A stretch of 64,000 nt of DNA. It comes from Rhodovarius crocodyli. GTDB taxonomy: Bacteria; Pseudomonadota; Alphaproteobacteria; Acetobacterales; Acetobacteraceae. Location of the stretch: assembly GCF_004005855.1 (NCBI RefSeq), contig NZ_SACL01000011.1, positions 1 through 64,000 of the forward strand, in the 5' to 3' direction. The notes below the pieces were generated by a model. The model did not search any database, was not told where the DNA came from, and saw only the letters and a program-made list of their open reading frames with translations. The translations under genes and the position numbers were made by a program. Positions 49,763-58,000 of the stretch are shown here, piece by piece (positions within the stretch are counted from its first letter, which is position 1; each line of letters opens with the position of its first letter).

Positions 49763-50395
49763 TCAGGCCTTGTTGACGGCGGCCAGAAGGTCGTCGGGGA
49801 TGGGCAGGCGGTCGTTCAGGCGCGCCTCGATGCGCGCCACATCGTTCCAGCCGATGCGGCCTTCCTTGGCGGCACTCAGGGACTTCGCCATGAGGTCGCC
49901 TCCGGTCGGCATCTGCTGGGCCGGATCCTGCTTCGCGGGGGCCTGCAGCGTGCTCTGGCGCCCGCCGGGCTGCTCGCGCAGCGAGTTGATCATCTCGCCA
50001 TGCTTGCCGCTGGCGTCGGTCAGCGCCTTCAGGATGGGGGCGAGATCGGCAGTCGCGCCGGCGAAGCCGTCGAAGCGCGCGGTCAGCGCCTTCAGCGCTG
50101 CGTCCTGAGCCGTGATGAGGGTGTGCATGGCCTTCATCATCTCAGTGCCGTCATAGGCATCGGTCTCGGTGCCGTCTTCCAGCTTCACCCGAAAGGACTT
50201 CACGAACTCGTCGCTCGGCGGGGCATCGCCACCCTTGCCAGCCGCGCCATCCTGGGTGGCTCCGCCGGCAGGGTCATTCTTGTCGGCGCCATCGGCGGCC
50301 TGCTCGATCTTCTTGTCGTCGCTGAGCTGGTCGATGCCCTGCGCCTTCAGAAGCACGTCGCCGAGCTCGGCTTTCAGCTTGTCATAGTCGGTCAC
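49763..50395 (-). CDS. Capsid scaffold protein
   Basis: 210 residues from GTG 50395 with GGAG 7 nt upstream. Acidic, Ala/Asp/Gly-rich, with a helical core (MMKAMHTLITAQDAALKALT then ARFDGFAGATADLAPILKAL) and a helix-turn-helix-like C-terminal hook (GWNDVARIEARLNDRLPIPD). Position between protease and capsid is that of scaffold. Confidence 0.8.
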   Translation of the reverse strand: MTDYDKLKAELGDVLLKAQGIDQLSDDKKIEQAADGADKNDPAGGATQDGAAGKGGDAPPSDEFVKSFRVKLEDGTETDAYDGTEMMKAMHTLITAQDAALKALTARFDGFAGATADLAPILKALTDASGKHGEMINSLREQPGGRQSTLQAPAKQDPAQQMPTGGDLMAKSLSAAKEGRIGWNDVARIEARLNDRLPIPDDLLAAVNKA

Positions 50396-50399
50396 GCGG

Positions 50400-51284
50400 T
50401 TACTCCTTCGCGTTGTTGGACGGGGAGGCGGTGCCGGGAAGGCTCGCCAGAAAGCGCTCGGTCCACTCGGCCGCCTCGTCGGGATCGAGGCCGAGCTGTT
50501 CGCCGTGCGAGCTGATGGCGCGGGCGTTCATGGCGAGACCGCCCTTGCGGATCTCGCGCGCCGCGCGGTTACGAAAATCGAAGTAGGAGGAGACGCCGCG
50601 ATCGAGGCTCTGCTTGACCAGGGCCGCGCTACCGGAAAGGCTGGCTGCGTCGCTACCTGCGCCCGCCATGGTCAGCGCCTTGGTCAGATCCAGCCCGTCC
50701 ACCCCCCAGCTCTTCGCGAGCACGCCGTAGGGCACCGTGCTGACGGTCGGCACCGACAGGTTCACGGGGGTCTTCGAGAGGCCGATGTTCACCCACCGCG
50801 TCCGCGTCACCACCGTGCGGCGGTTGCCTTGGGCGTCGATCTCGTTGGAGCGTTCCAGAACGGCGCCACCCACGCTCGGATACCAGCGCTGCGGCGGGTT
50901 GAGCCGAGTGAGGCTGTCCCAAACCAGGTTGGCGTTGATCGCGGTGGGGCCCGTGCCGGTGAAGAGCTCGCCCTTCACCATCACGCGGCTGCGCTCGGCC
51001 TTCACATCCACCGGCCGGCCAATCTCGTAGAGGGCGTAGTCGGCGGGCCCGCGGCGCGGCCCGGTGACGGTCACATGGTCCAGGTCCAGGTTGCCGTATC
51101 GCAGATAGTATTCAGCGCTGGCGGACAGGGCCCGGGCCAGGATCACCTCGCCCTGGTAGTCCACGCTCTCATTGCTGGCCTCGATATAAAGGTAGCGTCG
51201 GCCGCTCTCCTCGGCCGGGCGCGCCTTCAGCATCCCGCCAATCGACAGGAACTCGCAGGCCTCAGCGGCGGCAGCGTCGAACAT
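50400..51284 (-). CDS. Prohead protease-like protein
   Basis: 294 residues from ATG 51284, chosen for GAGGGGG 5 nt upstream (a TTG at 51305 is possible). ESGRRYLYIEASNESVDYQG, NLDLDHVTVTGPRRG, GRPVDVKAERSRVMVKGELF and RWYPSVGGAVL follow the prohead serine-protease fold, with His in LDHVT and Ser in PSVGG as candidate catalytic residues. The C-terminal 90 residues are a separate helical part. It would mature scaffold and capsid. Confidence 0.78.
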   Translation of the reverse strand: MFDAAAAEACEFLSIGGMLKARPAEESGRRYLYIEASNESVDYQGEVILARALSASAEYYLRYGNLDLDHVTVTGPRRGPADYALYEIGRPVDVKAERSRVMVKGELFTGTGPTAINANLVWDSLTRLNPPQRWYPSVGGAVLERSNEIDAQGNRRTVVTRTRWVNIGLSKTPVNLSVPTVSTVPYGVLAKSWGVDGLDLTKALTMAGAGSDAASLSGSAALVKQSLDRGVSSYFDFRNRAAREIRKGGLAMNARAISSHGEQLGLDPDEAAEWTERFLASLPGTASPSNNAKE

Positions 51285-51305
51285 GAACCCCCTCGAAAAC
51301 GACAA

Positions 51306-51349
51306 AGCCGCCCGCCCCGCGCCGGGGGATCCGGGCGGGTGGGGCGGCT
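51306..51349 (-). terminator. Terminator or attenuator in the protease leader
   Basis: AGCCGCCC (minus strand, 51349-51342) pairs with GGGCGGCT (51313-51306), enclosing further GC pairing, and is followed by TTTGTCGTTTT. It lies between the Acb1-like gene and the protease and downstream of a GTCGTGAC element, so it could end the previous transcript or attenuate the next. Confidence 0.6.
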
Positions 51350-51404
51350 CATGGAAAAGCCCTTGACTGGCGCCTGGCGGGCGCCGCGATGCGATTAGCC
51401 TGCC

Positions 51405-51414
51405 GTCACGACGC
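51405..51414 (-). promoter_or_regulatory. Late boundary element overlapping the Acb1 stop
   Basis: GCGTCGTGAC (core 51412-51405) overlaps the stop codon of the Acb1-like gene, which ends GCG-TCG-TGA. It lies 120 nt before the protease start, with the terminator-like hairpin between. Confidence 0.55.
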
Positions 51415-51918
51415 GCGGGGGGCGAACACCAGAAGCCGTGGCGGCAGGGCCAGCGGCGTCTCGACGTGCTCCTTGTTCGCGCTCTCCCGGACCTCCTGGA
51501 AGCGTTCAGGTCCTAGGATCAGCGGGCCGGCGTAGGGCTGCATCTGCTCGGGCGGCGTCGGCCAGCCACCAGGTGGCGCGCGATAGCTGACGGTCACATG
51601 CGGGTGGTAGCTGTCGTGATCCCAGCTCGCCCCAGCCTGCCGGAAGCGGCGCCAGCGCTGTTCGAGCGCCGAGGAGTGGAAGCGCAGCACCACAGCCTTG
51701 CCCAACTCCATCACCTTGGTGCTGCGGTCGGGCGGGAGCTGCAACGCGAGCTGGTCGGTGGCGGGAGGCACCTTGTGCCAGTCCACCGCCTCCTTGGAGA
51801 AGGCGACGGTGACGTGCATGTCGTCTGCCGGCAGCGCAGTGCTGAAGCCGGCCACGCGCGCCCAGGCGCGTATCGCGGCGGCATTTAGCACCGGGCGGCA
51901 GACATACAGGCTGCGCAT
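51406..51918 (-). CDS. acb1: Acb1-like anti-CBASS 2H phosphodiesterase
   Basis: 170 residues from ATG 51918. It begins LYVCRPVLNAAAIRAWARVA, then LPADDMHVTVAFSKEAVDWH, AVVLRFHSSALEQRWRRFRQ, ASWDHDSYHPHVTVSYRAPP and YAGPLILGPERFQEV. The paired H-V-T-V motifs are the catalytic His-x-Thr tetrapeptides of 2H phosphoesterases, and the framework matches Acb1, which degrades cyclic oligonucleotide signals to block CBASS immunity. It is co-translated with a membrane protein (ATGA). Substrate range here is unproven. Confidence 0.82.
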   Translation of the reverse strand: MRSLYVCRPVLNAAAIRAWARVAGFSTALPADDMHVTVAFSKEAVDWHKVPPATDQLALQLPPDRSTKVMELGKAVVLRFHSSALEQRWRRFRQAGASWDHDSYHPHVTVSYRAPPGGWPTPPEQMQPYAGPLILGPERFQEVRESANKEHVETPLALPPRLLVFAPRAS

Positions 51919-52403
51919 CAGGCTGCCGCGATGCCGCCGGCGATCGCGGCGCCGAAGACGCATTCAGCGCTCTCGACGGGGTATCGGTCGGTGATCTGCC
52001 AGCAGATGGCGTAGATCACGCCACAGGTGCCGCCGACCAGCAGCAGCCAGGTGCCGTCGCCCGTGCCAGTCAGCACGAACAGCAGCGCCGCCGGGCCCGT
52101 CCAGATGAAGCCCCGGAGCGTGTGCCAGGCGATATCACCCCAAAGGGTGCCGTGCTGCCGGCCCATGTCCAGGGATCCCCACCAGGGGGCGAGGGCGCCG
52201 ACATAGAGGGCGAGCGCGAGCTGAGGCGCGAAGATCAGGGGGATGCCGGCGAGCGGCACAGCCGCGAAGGCAACGCTCGTGGCCCACATGATGCGGGCGG
52301 TGGTGGCGCCGCGGCCGGCCAGCCGCTCGAATGTCTGGGATCCGCGGAGGCGGAAGGTCGCGGCGCCGAGCGCGAGGAGGATCAGGATGAAAAGGAATTG
52401 CAT
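51918..52403 (-). CDS. Small polytopic membrane protein, partner of the Acb1-like gene
   Basis: 161 residues from ATG 52403; ATG 52430 is an in-frame alternative nine codons upstream. About four membrane helices: FLFILILLALGAATF, MWATSVAFAAVPLAGIPLIF with ALALYVGALAPW, IWTGPAALLFVLTGT and WLLLVGGTCGVIYAICW. Its stop overlaps the Acb1-like start. It could be a membrane-associated counter-defence partner or holin-like, both inference. A start-codon hairpin covers its translation start. Confidence 0.72.
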   Translation of the reverse strand: MQFLFILILLALGAATFRLRGSQTFERLAGRGATTARIMWATSVAFAAVPLAGIPLIFAPQLALALYVGALAPWWGSLDMGRQHGTLWGDIAWHTLRGFIWTGPAALLFVLTGTGDGTWLLLVGGTCGVIYAICWQITDRYPVESAECVFGAAIAGGIAAA

Positions 52404-52456
52404 GGGAAGCTCCGGGGTGGAGCCTCCCATGCTGTTGTCACGACGCCGTTAAACGG
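52401..52456 (-). promoter_or_regulatory. Late boundary element and start-codon hairpin of the Acb1 unit
   Basis: The GGCGTCGTGAC core is at 52444-52437, abutting CCGTT-T-AACGG upstream. Downstream, CATGGGAGGCTCC (52431-52419) pairs with GGAGCTTCCCATG (52413-52401) at 12 of 13 positions. Both possible start codons and the GGAG ribosome site lie inside the stem, so translation should need unfolding. Confidence 0.65.
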
Positions 52457-53735
52457 GGTCGGTCGCGCCCTTGGCGGCCCAGATACCCTGGTGGACGATC
52501 ATGTTCGCGGCGCTCGCCCAGCGCGGATTGGTCGCACCATAGTCCCAGTTGTTCGCATGCATATTGACGAACGCCCAGTGGGCGTTGGGGCTGTTGTTCT
52601 CGAAGGCATACCAGGTGCCGCCCCAGCCCAGGCAGTTCATGCCCATGCGATCGCCGGAGAGGGTCTGGATGTCCACGCGATGGCCGCTGCCGCCGAAGCC
52701 GACCCAGCCGACCGGGCACATCTCGCCATGCAGGTGGTTGATGACGAAGTAGCAGCTCGAACCCTCGGCGAGGTGGATCGGGTAGCCCCAGGTGAAGCGA
52801 GCGCCGACTTCCTCGCCGACTTCACGGATCGGCTTCTCCGCCTGGTGCTTCATCTCGTGGATGTTCACCGTCGCGTTGGTCTGCGTGCAGTGGATGCCCA
52901 GCATGCTCAGGTCCGAGAAGAAGTGCTTGATCGTGAGATCGCGCACCGGGGCGGACCCACCGGCGGCCAGGACCACGCCGATCTGATAGCCGAAGGTGAA
53001 CAGGCTCTCGATGACCAGGCCATCGGCGCGATACAGCACGATGCCGCGGCCGCTCTGCTGACGGTACTTCTTCGTGTCGTAGGTCGGCGTGCCCGGGCCG
53101 GGGCGCGTGGCATCCGCCTCGCTCTTGTCGTAGCCGTAGTTGAACGGCCAGAAGTGGATGCGACCCATGTGGATCACGTCCATCGCTTCCTCGACCTGGA
53201 TGCCGGTCAGCATCGGATCGCCGAAGATGGCGTCCAGGTGCGAACGGCCGGCCTTGTAGAGGCGGATGCCCTGGGCCAGGCGATGCAGGCCCACGTTGAA
53301 GACGGTGATCATGCCGTTCAGCGGGCTGACCGTATCGGTGTCGATGGCGAATGCCATCATGCCGCTGGTCGGCACATTGCCCATGGACTCATCGCCGATC
53401 TGGCCGTCGATGATGAGATCGGTCACGCCGCCGCCGCGGGCATTCTCGGTGCTGAACAGGAACACCGGCTGCGCGCCGTTATAGAGGATGCGCGTGCCGC
53501 CCGGGGCGCCCACCCATTCCCGGCGGCCAGCGCCCTGGAACGTCACCGGCTTGGTCACGGTGATCGTGGTGTTCATGAAGTGCTCGCCGGCGGGCAGGAT
53601 CACGCGGCCGCCGCTGGCGGGAAGGGCGGCGACAGCCAGCGCTACAGCGCCGGAGATATCGGTGTAATCGACGCCAGGGTGAGCAACGGTGACGGTGGGC
53701 AGCTTGATTGCGGTATCGGGCACGAAGGGCTCCAT
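52449..53735 (-). CDS. Pectate-lyase-like beta-helix protein (tailspike- or decoration-like)
   Basis: 428 residues from ATG 53735. PGVDYTDISGAVALAVAALP, GGRVILPAGEHFMNTTITVT, FQGAGRREWVGAPGGTRILY, GVTDLIIDGQIGD and many following strands form a right-handed parallel beta-helix of the pectate-lyase superfamily. Such proteins are usually tailspikes that bind or cleave host glycans. It is unusual that the gene sits in the head module, away from the fibres, with its own boundary element. Confidence 0.75.
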   Translation of the reverse strand: MEPFVPDTAIKLPTVTVAHPGVDYTDISGAVALAVAALPASGGRVILPAGEHFMNTTITVTKPVTFQGAGRREWVGAPGGTRILYNGAQPVFLFSTENARGGGVTDLIIDGQIGDESMGNVPTSGMMAFAIDTDTVSPLNGMITVFNVGLHRLAQGIRLYKAGRSHLDAIFGDPMLTGIQVEEAMDVIHMGRIHFWPFNYGYDKSEADATRPGPGTPTYDTKKYRQQSGRGIVLYRADGLVIESLFTFGYQIGVVLAAGGSAPVRDLTIKHFFSDLSMLGIHCTQTNATVNIHEMKHQAEKPIREVGEEVGARFTWGYPIHLAEGSSCYFVINHLHGEMCPVGWVGFGGSGHRVDIQTLSGDRMGMNCLGWGGTWYAFENNSPNAHWAFVNMHANNWDYGATNPRWASAANMIVHQGIWAAKGATDPV

Positions 53736-53769
53736 GGTTGGTGGAGCCCCTAAACTTTCGTCACGACGC
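53727..53769 (-). promoter_or_regulatory. Late boundary element and start-codon hairpin of the beta-helix gene
   Basis: The GCGTCGTGAC core at 53767-53760 overlaps the previous gene's stop and lies 24 nt before ATG 53735. GGGCTCC (53749-53743) pairs perfectly with GGAGCCC (53733-53727), placing the start codon at the loop/stem junction. Loop and stem share CTCCACC with the Acb1 unit hairpin. Confidence 0.62.
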
Positions 53770-54156
53770 GCTCGGGGGAGGAGGGGGGCGGCCGTAGAAG
53801 GCCTCATTTCGAGCTCGCCGCTCCGCCATGTCGTCCAGCATCCGGCGGTTCTTAGCGTCGTATTCGCGCCGGGCCTGCTCCTCGCTGGCGCGCAGCATTT
53901 CGGTCACGCGCTCGATCACCTTGCGGAGCTGGACGCGGGCGATGAAAGGAACCTCCCAACGCCGGTGATGCGGGTTCCACCGGGCGCCCTCGATCGCGTT
54001 GATGAGGCGGGCGGTCTCGGCGGTGTGGTGCAGGGTGATGAGGTGCATGCGGTCTTCGCGCCGGCGGCGCACCTTCACCTCGTCAGTAGACATGGGCTGG
54101 CCGCTGGCCAGATCGGCCTCCGCGCGGGCCAGGGTCTGGGACATGAGCTTACTCAT
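53761..54156 (-). CDS. Charged helical phage protein, unknown
   Basis: 131 residues (ATG 54156, or 54144). DRMHLITLHHTAETARLINA, WNPHHRRWEVPFIARVQLRK then coiled coil MLRASEEQARREYDAKNRRM, ending in a Pro run. The WN..HRRWEVPF strand is a small recurring phage motif; role unknown. Overlaps the Com-like gene by 8 bp. Confidence 0.68.
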   Translation of the reverse strand: MSKLMSQTLARAEADLASGQPMSTDEVKVRRRREDRMHLITLHHTAETARLINAIEGARWNPHHRRWEVPFIARVQLRKVIERVTEMLRASEEQARREYDAKNRRMLDDMAERRARNEAFYGRPPPPPSAS

Positions 54157-54394
54157 GGGCGCTGCCTTCCGCCGGTGATGCTGCCCGCGCTCGTGGGGCG
54201 TTCCCTTTGAAGACCAGGAGGAGGCGCGCGCTGAGCGCCTTGGCCAGTTCCCCCTCGACCGGCACGTCGCCCTTGCACTTCGGGCAGATCATGGACACGC
54301 CCTCTGCCTTCAGCAGGATGCCCCGGCTACGGATCAGCGGCTCGCCGGTGGCGGAGATCTGGCCGAGGTTCGCAGCGCAATGCCGGCACTTCAT
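54149..54394 (-). CDS. Com-like zinc-finger protein
   Basis: 81 residues. KCRHCAANLG at the N-terminus and MICPKCKGDVPV at about 35-46 give the CxxC...CPxC arrangement of Mu Com, an RNA-binding translational activator that opens a hairpin at the mom start. The spacing between the two Cys pairs is longer than in Mu Com. No mom-like gene is seen; nearby start-codon hairpins are candidate targets (inference). Confidence 0.66.
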   Translation of the reverse strand: MKCRHCAANLGQISATGEPLIRSRGILLKAEGVSMICPKCKGDVPVEGELAKALSARLLLVFKGNAPRARAASPAEGSAHE

Positions 54395-54681
54395 GGCGAG
54401 GCCTCGTCGGCGCTGCCGAGGAGGGTGTTCGCGCGGTCGATCACATTGAGGAGGCGGGCGCGCTCGCTGGTCAGGGCCAGATAGGCGTCGCCGGCGCCGT
54501 CATGGAGGATGGCGCGCGGGCGAGCCTTGGCCAGATCTTCATCGACCACGGCCAGGCGCTTCATGGCCGCATCGCGGATCTTCCGTTCGGCTTCGTCGGT
54601 GCTGCTGTCCAGCGCGGCCAGGTGGCCCAGGCGCCGGCGTGCGGCGGCCATGTGCTGGTCAGGGGATGGGGCGCGTTCCAT
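54391..54681 (-). CDS. Small helical phage protein, unknown
   Basis: 96 residues (MERAPSPDQHMAAARRRLGH...). Coiled-coil character throughout (EAERKIRDAAMKRLAVVDED, RARLLNVIDRANTLLG). First of three overlapping genes. Start 14 nt after a GTCGTGAC element, with AGGG directly before ATG. Confidence 0.68.
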   Translation of the reverse strand: MERAPSPDQHMAAARRRLGHLAALDSSTDEAERKIRDAAMKRLAVVDEDLAKARPRAILHDGAGDAYLALTSERARLLNVIDRANTLLGSADEASP

Positions 54682-54731
54682 CCCTATGTTGTGCTGTCAC
54701 GACGCGCCCTCGGCTCATCCGCCGGGGCGCG
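54682..54731 (-). promoter_or_regulatory. Late boundary element before the Com-like unit
   Basis: GCGTCGTGAC, core 54703-54696, 14 nt before ATG 54681. It abuts an 11-bp upstream hairpin (CGCGCCC-CGGC/GCCG-GGGCGCG with one bulge, 54731-54703). The downstream leader AGCACAACATAGGG does not fold like the other copies. Confidence 0.62.
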
Positions 54732-54745
54732 CCGGCCGGCGTGGG

Positions 54746-54898
54746 CTACCCGATCAACTTCTGCGGGATAAAGATGGTAGCCCCTTCATCGGAAGTGCTC
54801 ACCTTAACGCCCTCGTTGAGGGCGCCGGGCTGGCTAACAATGTGAATCCAGTATTTCATCCACTCATTCGGGGGTGCATTTTCAGCGGGTTTTTGCAT
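54746..54898 (-). CDS. Small protein, 50 residues, unknown
   Basis: ATG 54898 has GGAG 6 nt upstream. The frame encodes MQKPAENAPPNEWMKYWIHI, then VSQPGALNEGV and ATIFIPQKLIG. Codons and a proper ribosome site suggest a real gene downstream of the polyvalent-protein gene. A shorter frame (54856-54963) overlaps it and is less convincing. Confidence 0.55.
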   Translation of the reverse strand: MQKPAENAPPNEWMKYWIHIVSQPGALNEGVKVSTSDEGATIFIPQKLIG

Positions 54899-55007
54899 AA
54901 CAAACTCCAGACCTCGGAATTGAGGTCAAAGTCGCCATAGAGATTATCCTGGCGGAGTTCCATTTTCTTTTGCCGGAAAGAGATCGGCCCCAGAAGGGTG
55001 CGTTCGG

Positions 55008-58000
55008 TCAGAAGAGCGCACCTTGCCCCACATCCGCCGGTTCGGCATGAGCCCGCCTGCCCTCCTCCGGTGGCCTGACGCCTTCACCCCGCACTGGATG
55101 CCGCGACGCCTCAGGAAGGTCAGGGTCTCGGCCAGCCCTGATCCGATGCAGCATCCCCGCCAGGCCCGTGTCGTCCAGCCCGTCCAGGGGCGAGGTAACG
55201 ATGCTGCGGAGCTCGTATTTCCGTGCCAGGCGGTCACGGTTCCTCCGCTCGGCCGGGTGATTGGCCACCAGGTCCAGCAGCTCCACATCCTCGGTCTGGC
55301 CAACGCGGTCGATGCGGCCATTGCGCTGGGCGTGCACCATGGCGGTCTGTGGCGTGTCGAACTGCGCCAGCCATTTGCCCTTCTGCAGGTTGGCCCCCAC
55401 CGCACCAGCATCCGAAACAACCAGCACGTCATGGTCGCCGCGCTGGAAGGCGCGCTTGATGCCGTCCTTCTCTTTGGAGGAATTGCCGCCGGTCATCGTG
55501 CTGACGCGCAGGCCCTGCCCTTTTAGCCGCTCGCTGAGATCCTGCACCCGGTCCAGGTGATGGCAGAACACAATGCCCGGCTTTCCCTTCCTGGCCGTCG
55601 CCTGCTGCACCAGGGCGTCCATCTTGCCCCGCCCGTCGATGGCGTGGCGAATGGCACTGTCACGCACCACGCCGATGGCGTTCTGCAGCCGCCGCGCCAC
55701 CTCGCCGTGCTGATCGGCCGGAACGCCGGCAAAGCTGTTGGGGGAGAGCACCTTCATGGCGGCGATGTCGGTGCGGCCCTCCATCCGGGCGATCCGCGCG
55801 GCGCCGGCGGCGCGGTTCACTGCCTCGATCCGGGCGTGATCGTCGGCGTGCAGCTCCACCGGCACTTCCTTCTTGTGGGCGGCCACGCCGGAGGAGATGG
55901 AGCTGGTGTAGTAGTGGCGCGCCATCTCGCGGCGCAGCCCGTCCTTCGCGGATTCCGTGTCCACGCCATACCGCCGCATGAAGGCGTCCCGGTCGCTGTA
56001 GCGCTCGGGATCCATCTTCGCGAGGGTGTCGAACACCTCGCTGGCATCGTTCTTTACCGGGTCGGCGGTCATGTTCACATAGGTGCCCATGCCATGCGCC
56101 ACGCCGTCGATGACGTGCGCCATGCCGCTGTCTTCCTTGCCACGGCGGTTCAGCAGGTTGTGGCCCTCATCCACGGCCAGATAGTCGTGGTCGATGCCCT
56201 CCTTGTGCAGCACCTCCTTGATGAAGCTGGCGCGCTCCATCGGTTTCATGCCGGCCAGCCGGGCCTTGATGGCATCGGGCGTGGTGCCGTGCTGCTGGGA
56301 TGCCAAGTGCAGCACGTCATCCCGAAAGGCCTGGTGCGTGACCACGTTGAAGTGCTTGCTCGGATCCTTCAGAGCGGCGATCCGCTCCTCGCGCGACGCG
56401 CCCGGGTTGGCGTGCCAGTCGTATTTGCCGGGCTCCAGCATGGCCAGAGCTTCGCCGTGGAACTGCCCCTGCACCACGCTCGGCACCACCATAAGGCCAC
56501 GCTTCGCCTTGCCCTGGTCGTGCAGGTGGGTGAAGGCGGCCAGGCTGATGCTCGTCTTCCCGCTGCCAACGCCCATGCCCAGCATAGTCCGGCGATTGCG
56601 GGCGATCAGCTTCACCGCGCGCTGTCGCGCCACGAACTTGCCGTCCATCGTCGGTGCGAAGATCCCGACCGGCTGGCCGGGCTTGAAGTTGCCGCCGATT
56701 CGGCGGGCCATGCCGGCCAGGGTTCGCTCGGCCGCGTGGCCGATGGTGTGGCGCTCGCCCGTCCCCATGGGGGCGGTATTCTCCGGCAGAGCATCGTCGG
56801 TGGTGGCCGCCGCGGGCTCGTCGCCGAACAGGCCCATCTGGCTTTGCGCCGCTGCCTCCTCCGCCTCTCGCGCGGCCGCCATCTTGTCGCTGACCGAGCC
56901 GGAGGCGTAGCGGCCGGCGGTGCGTTCCCGCAGCCGGTCCACCAGGCCGCGGTGCTCGGCCAGGCGGCGCTCGCGTGCATCGGGATCCAGCGCGTCCAGA
57001 TGGTTCAGGTCGCCGGCGATGTTGGTCCGGCCCATGCGCAAGGGCGCGTCCGGGCGGAGCTGGTTGTGGATCTGGCCAAACTCGCCGACCACCCTGCCCT
57101 TCACCACGTCCTGCATGGCCAGATAGGCGGCCTGCGGGCTGCCCATGTGCTCGACATACCGAGGCCAGTTCATCTCGGCCGAGCTAGCAGCGGTGGCGGC
57201 CGCGTCGTGGTCGCGCTTCCAGTCGCCCCACAGCGGGTTCTCCTGGCGCCCGAACATGCCATCCGTCTCACGCTCCGGCTCCTCGGCCTTCAGCTTTTCC
57301 AGCGCCGTCCGCTTGTCCGCGGCCTGCGGATCGCTCGCGCCGAAGTCGCGGACGAACAGGGCGCGCAGCCCCGCCTGGTCCTGCGGTGTCAGCTCGCCCA
57401 CCGGCTTGAAGGCGGCCGCGCCCTCCGGGATCTTCGCGAGGGCGCGGTGAAGCGCCTCCACGCTGGTGCTGTCCTCGGCGAGGGGCTGCTTGGCGATGGT
57501 GGTGCGCCGCCCGCCATGGTTGCGATCGGTGAAAGCATCGGCCAGCCGGTCGAAGGCGCCGGCGTGGGCCTCCGCGCGGATCATCTTGCCGTCCGCCCCG
57601 TAGAGCGGCGCCACTTCGTTGACGGCGGCCATGAAGGCGCTGCGGTCGCCGGCGCGCTGGATCAGATCCTCGGACAGCAGCCCGGCCATGATATCCGCCG
57701 GGCTGTCGCCGTCCGCCGCGCGGCCGCCGATGTAGTCTCGGACGGCCTGGCCCACATCCGCCGGTGCGGTAGGGAAGGCCTTGGCCAGTCGCGGCGCGGC
57801 GCCGGCCGGCAGGTCGCTGCCGAAATCCGGGCGACGCGCCACGCCGGCAGGCAGCCAGCCGGCCTCGTCTTCATGGCCCTGCATGATGGACAGGGCGCCG
57901 TTCACCCGGTCCAGGTCAGCGGGGTCGATGGGTGCGGTCAGCTTGCCGATGGCGTCGCCGTGGATCACCAGCAGCGTGCTGCGGCCCGCGCGCTCCATGG

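Noticed and set aside
54856-54963. 35-codon minus-strand frame upstream of the 50-residue gene
   Set aside because: Weak ribosome site and overlap with the better-supported frame at 54746-54898.
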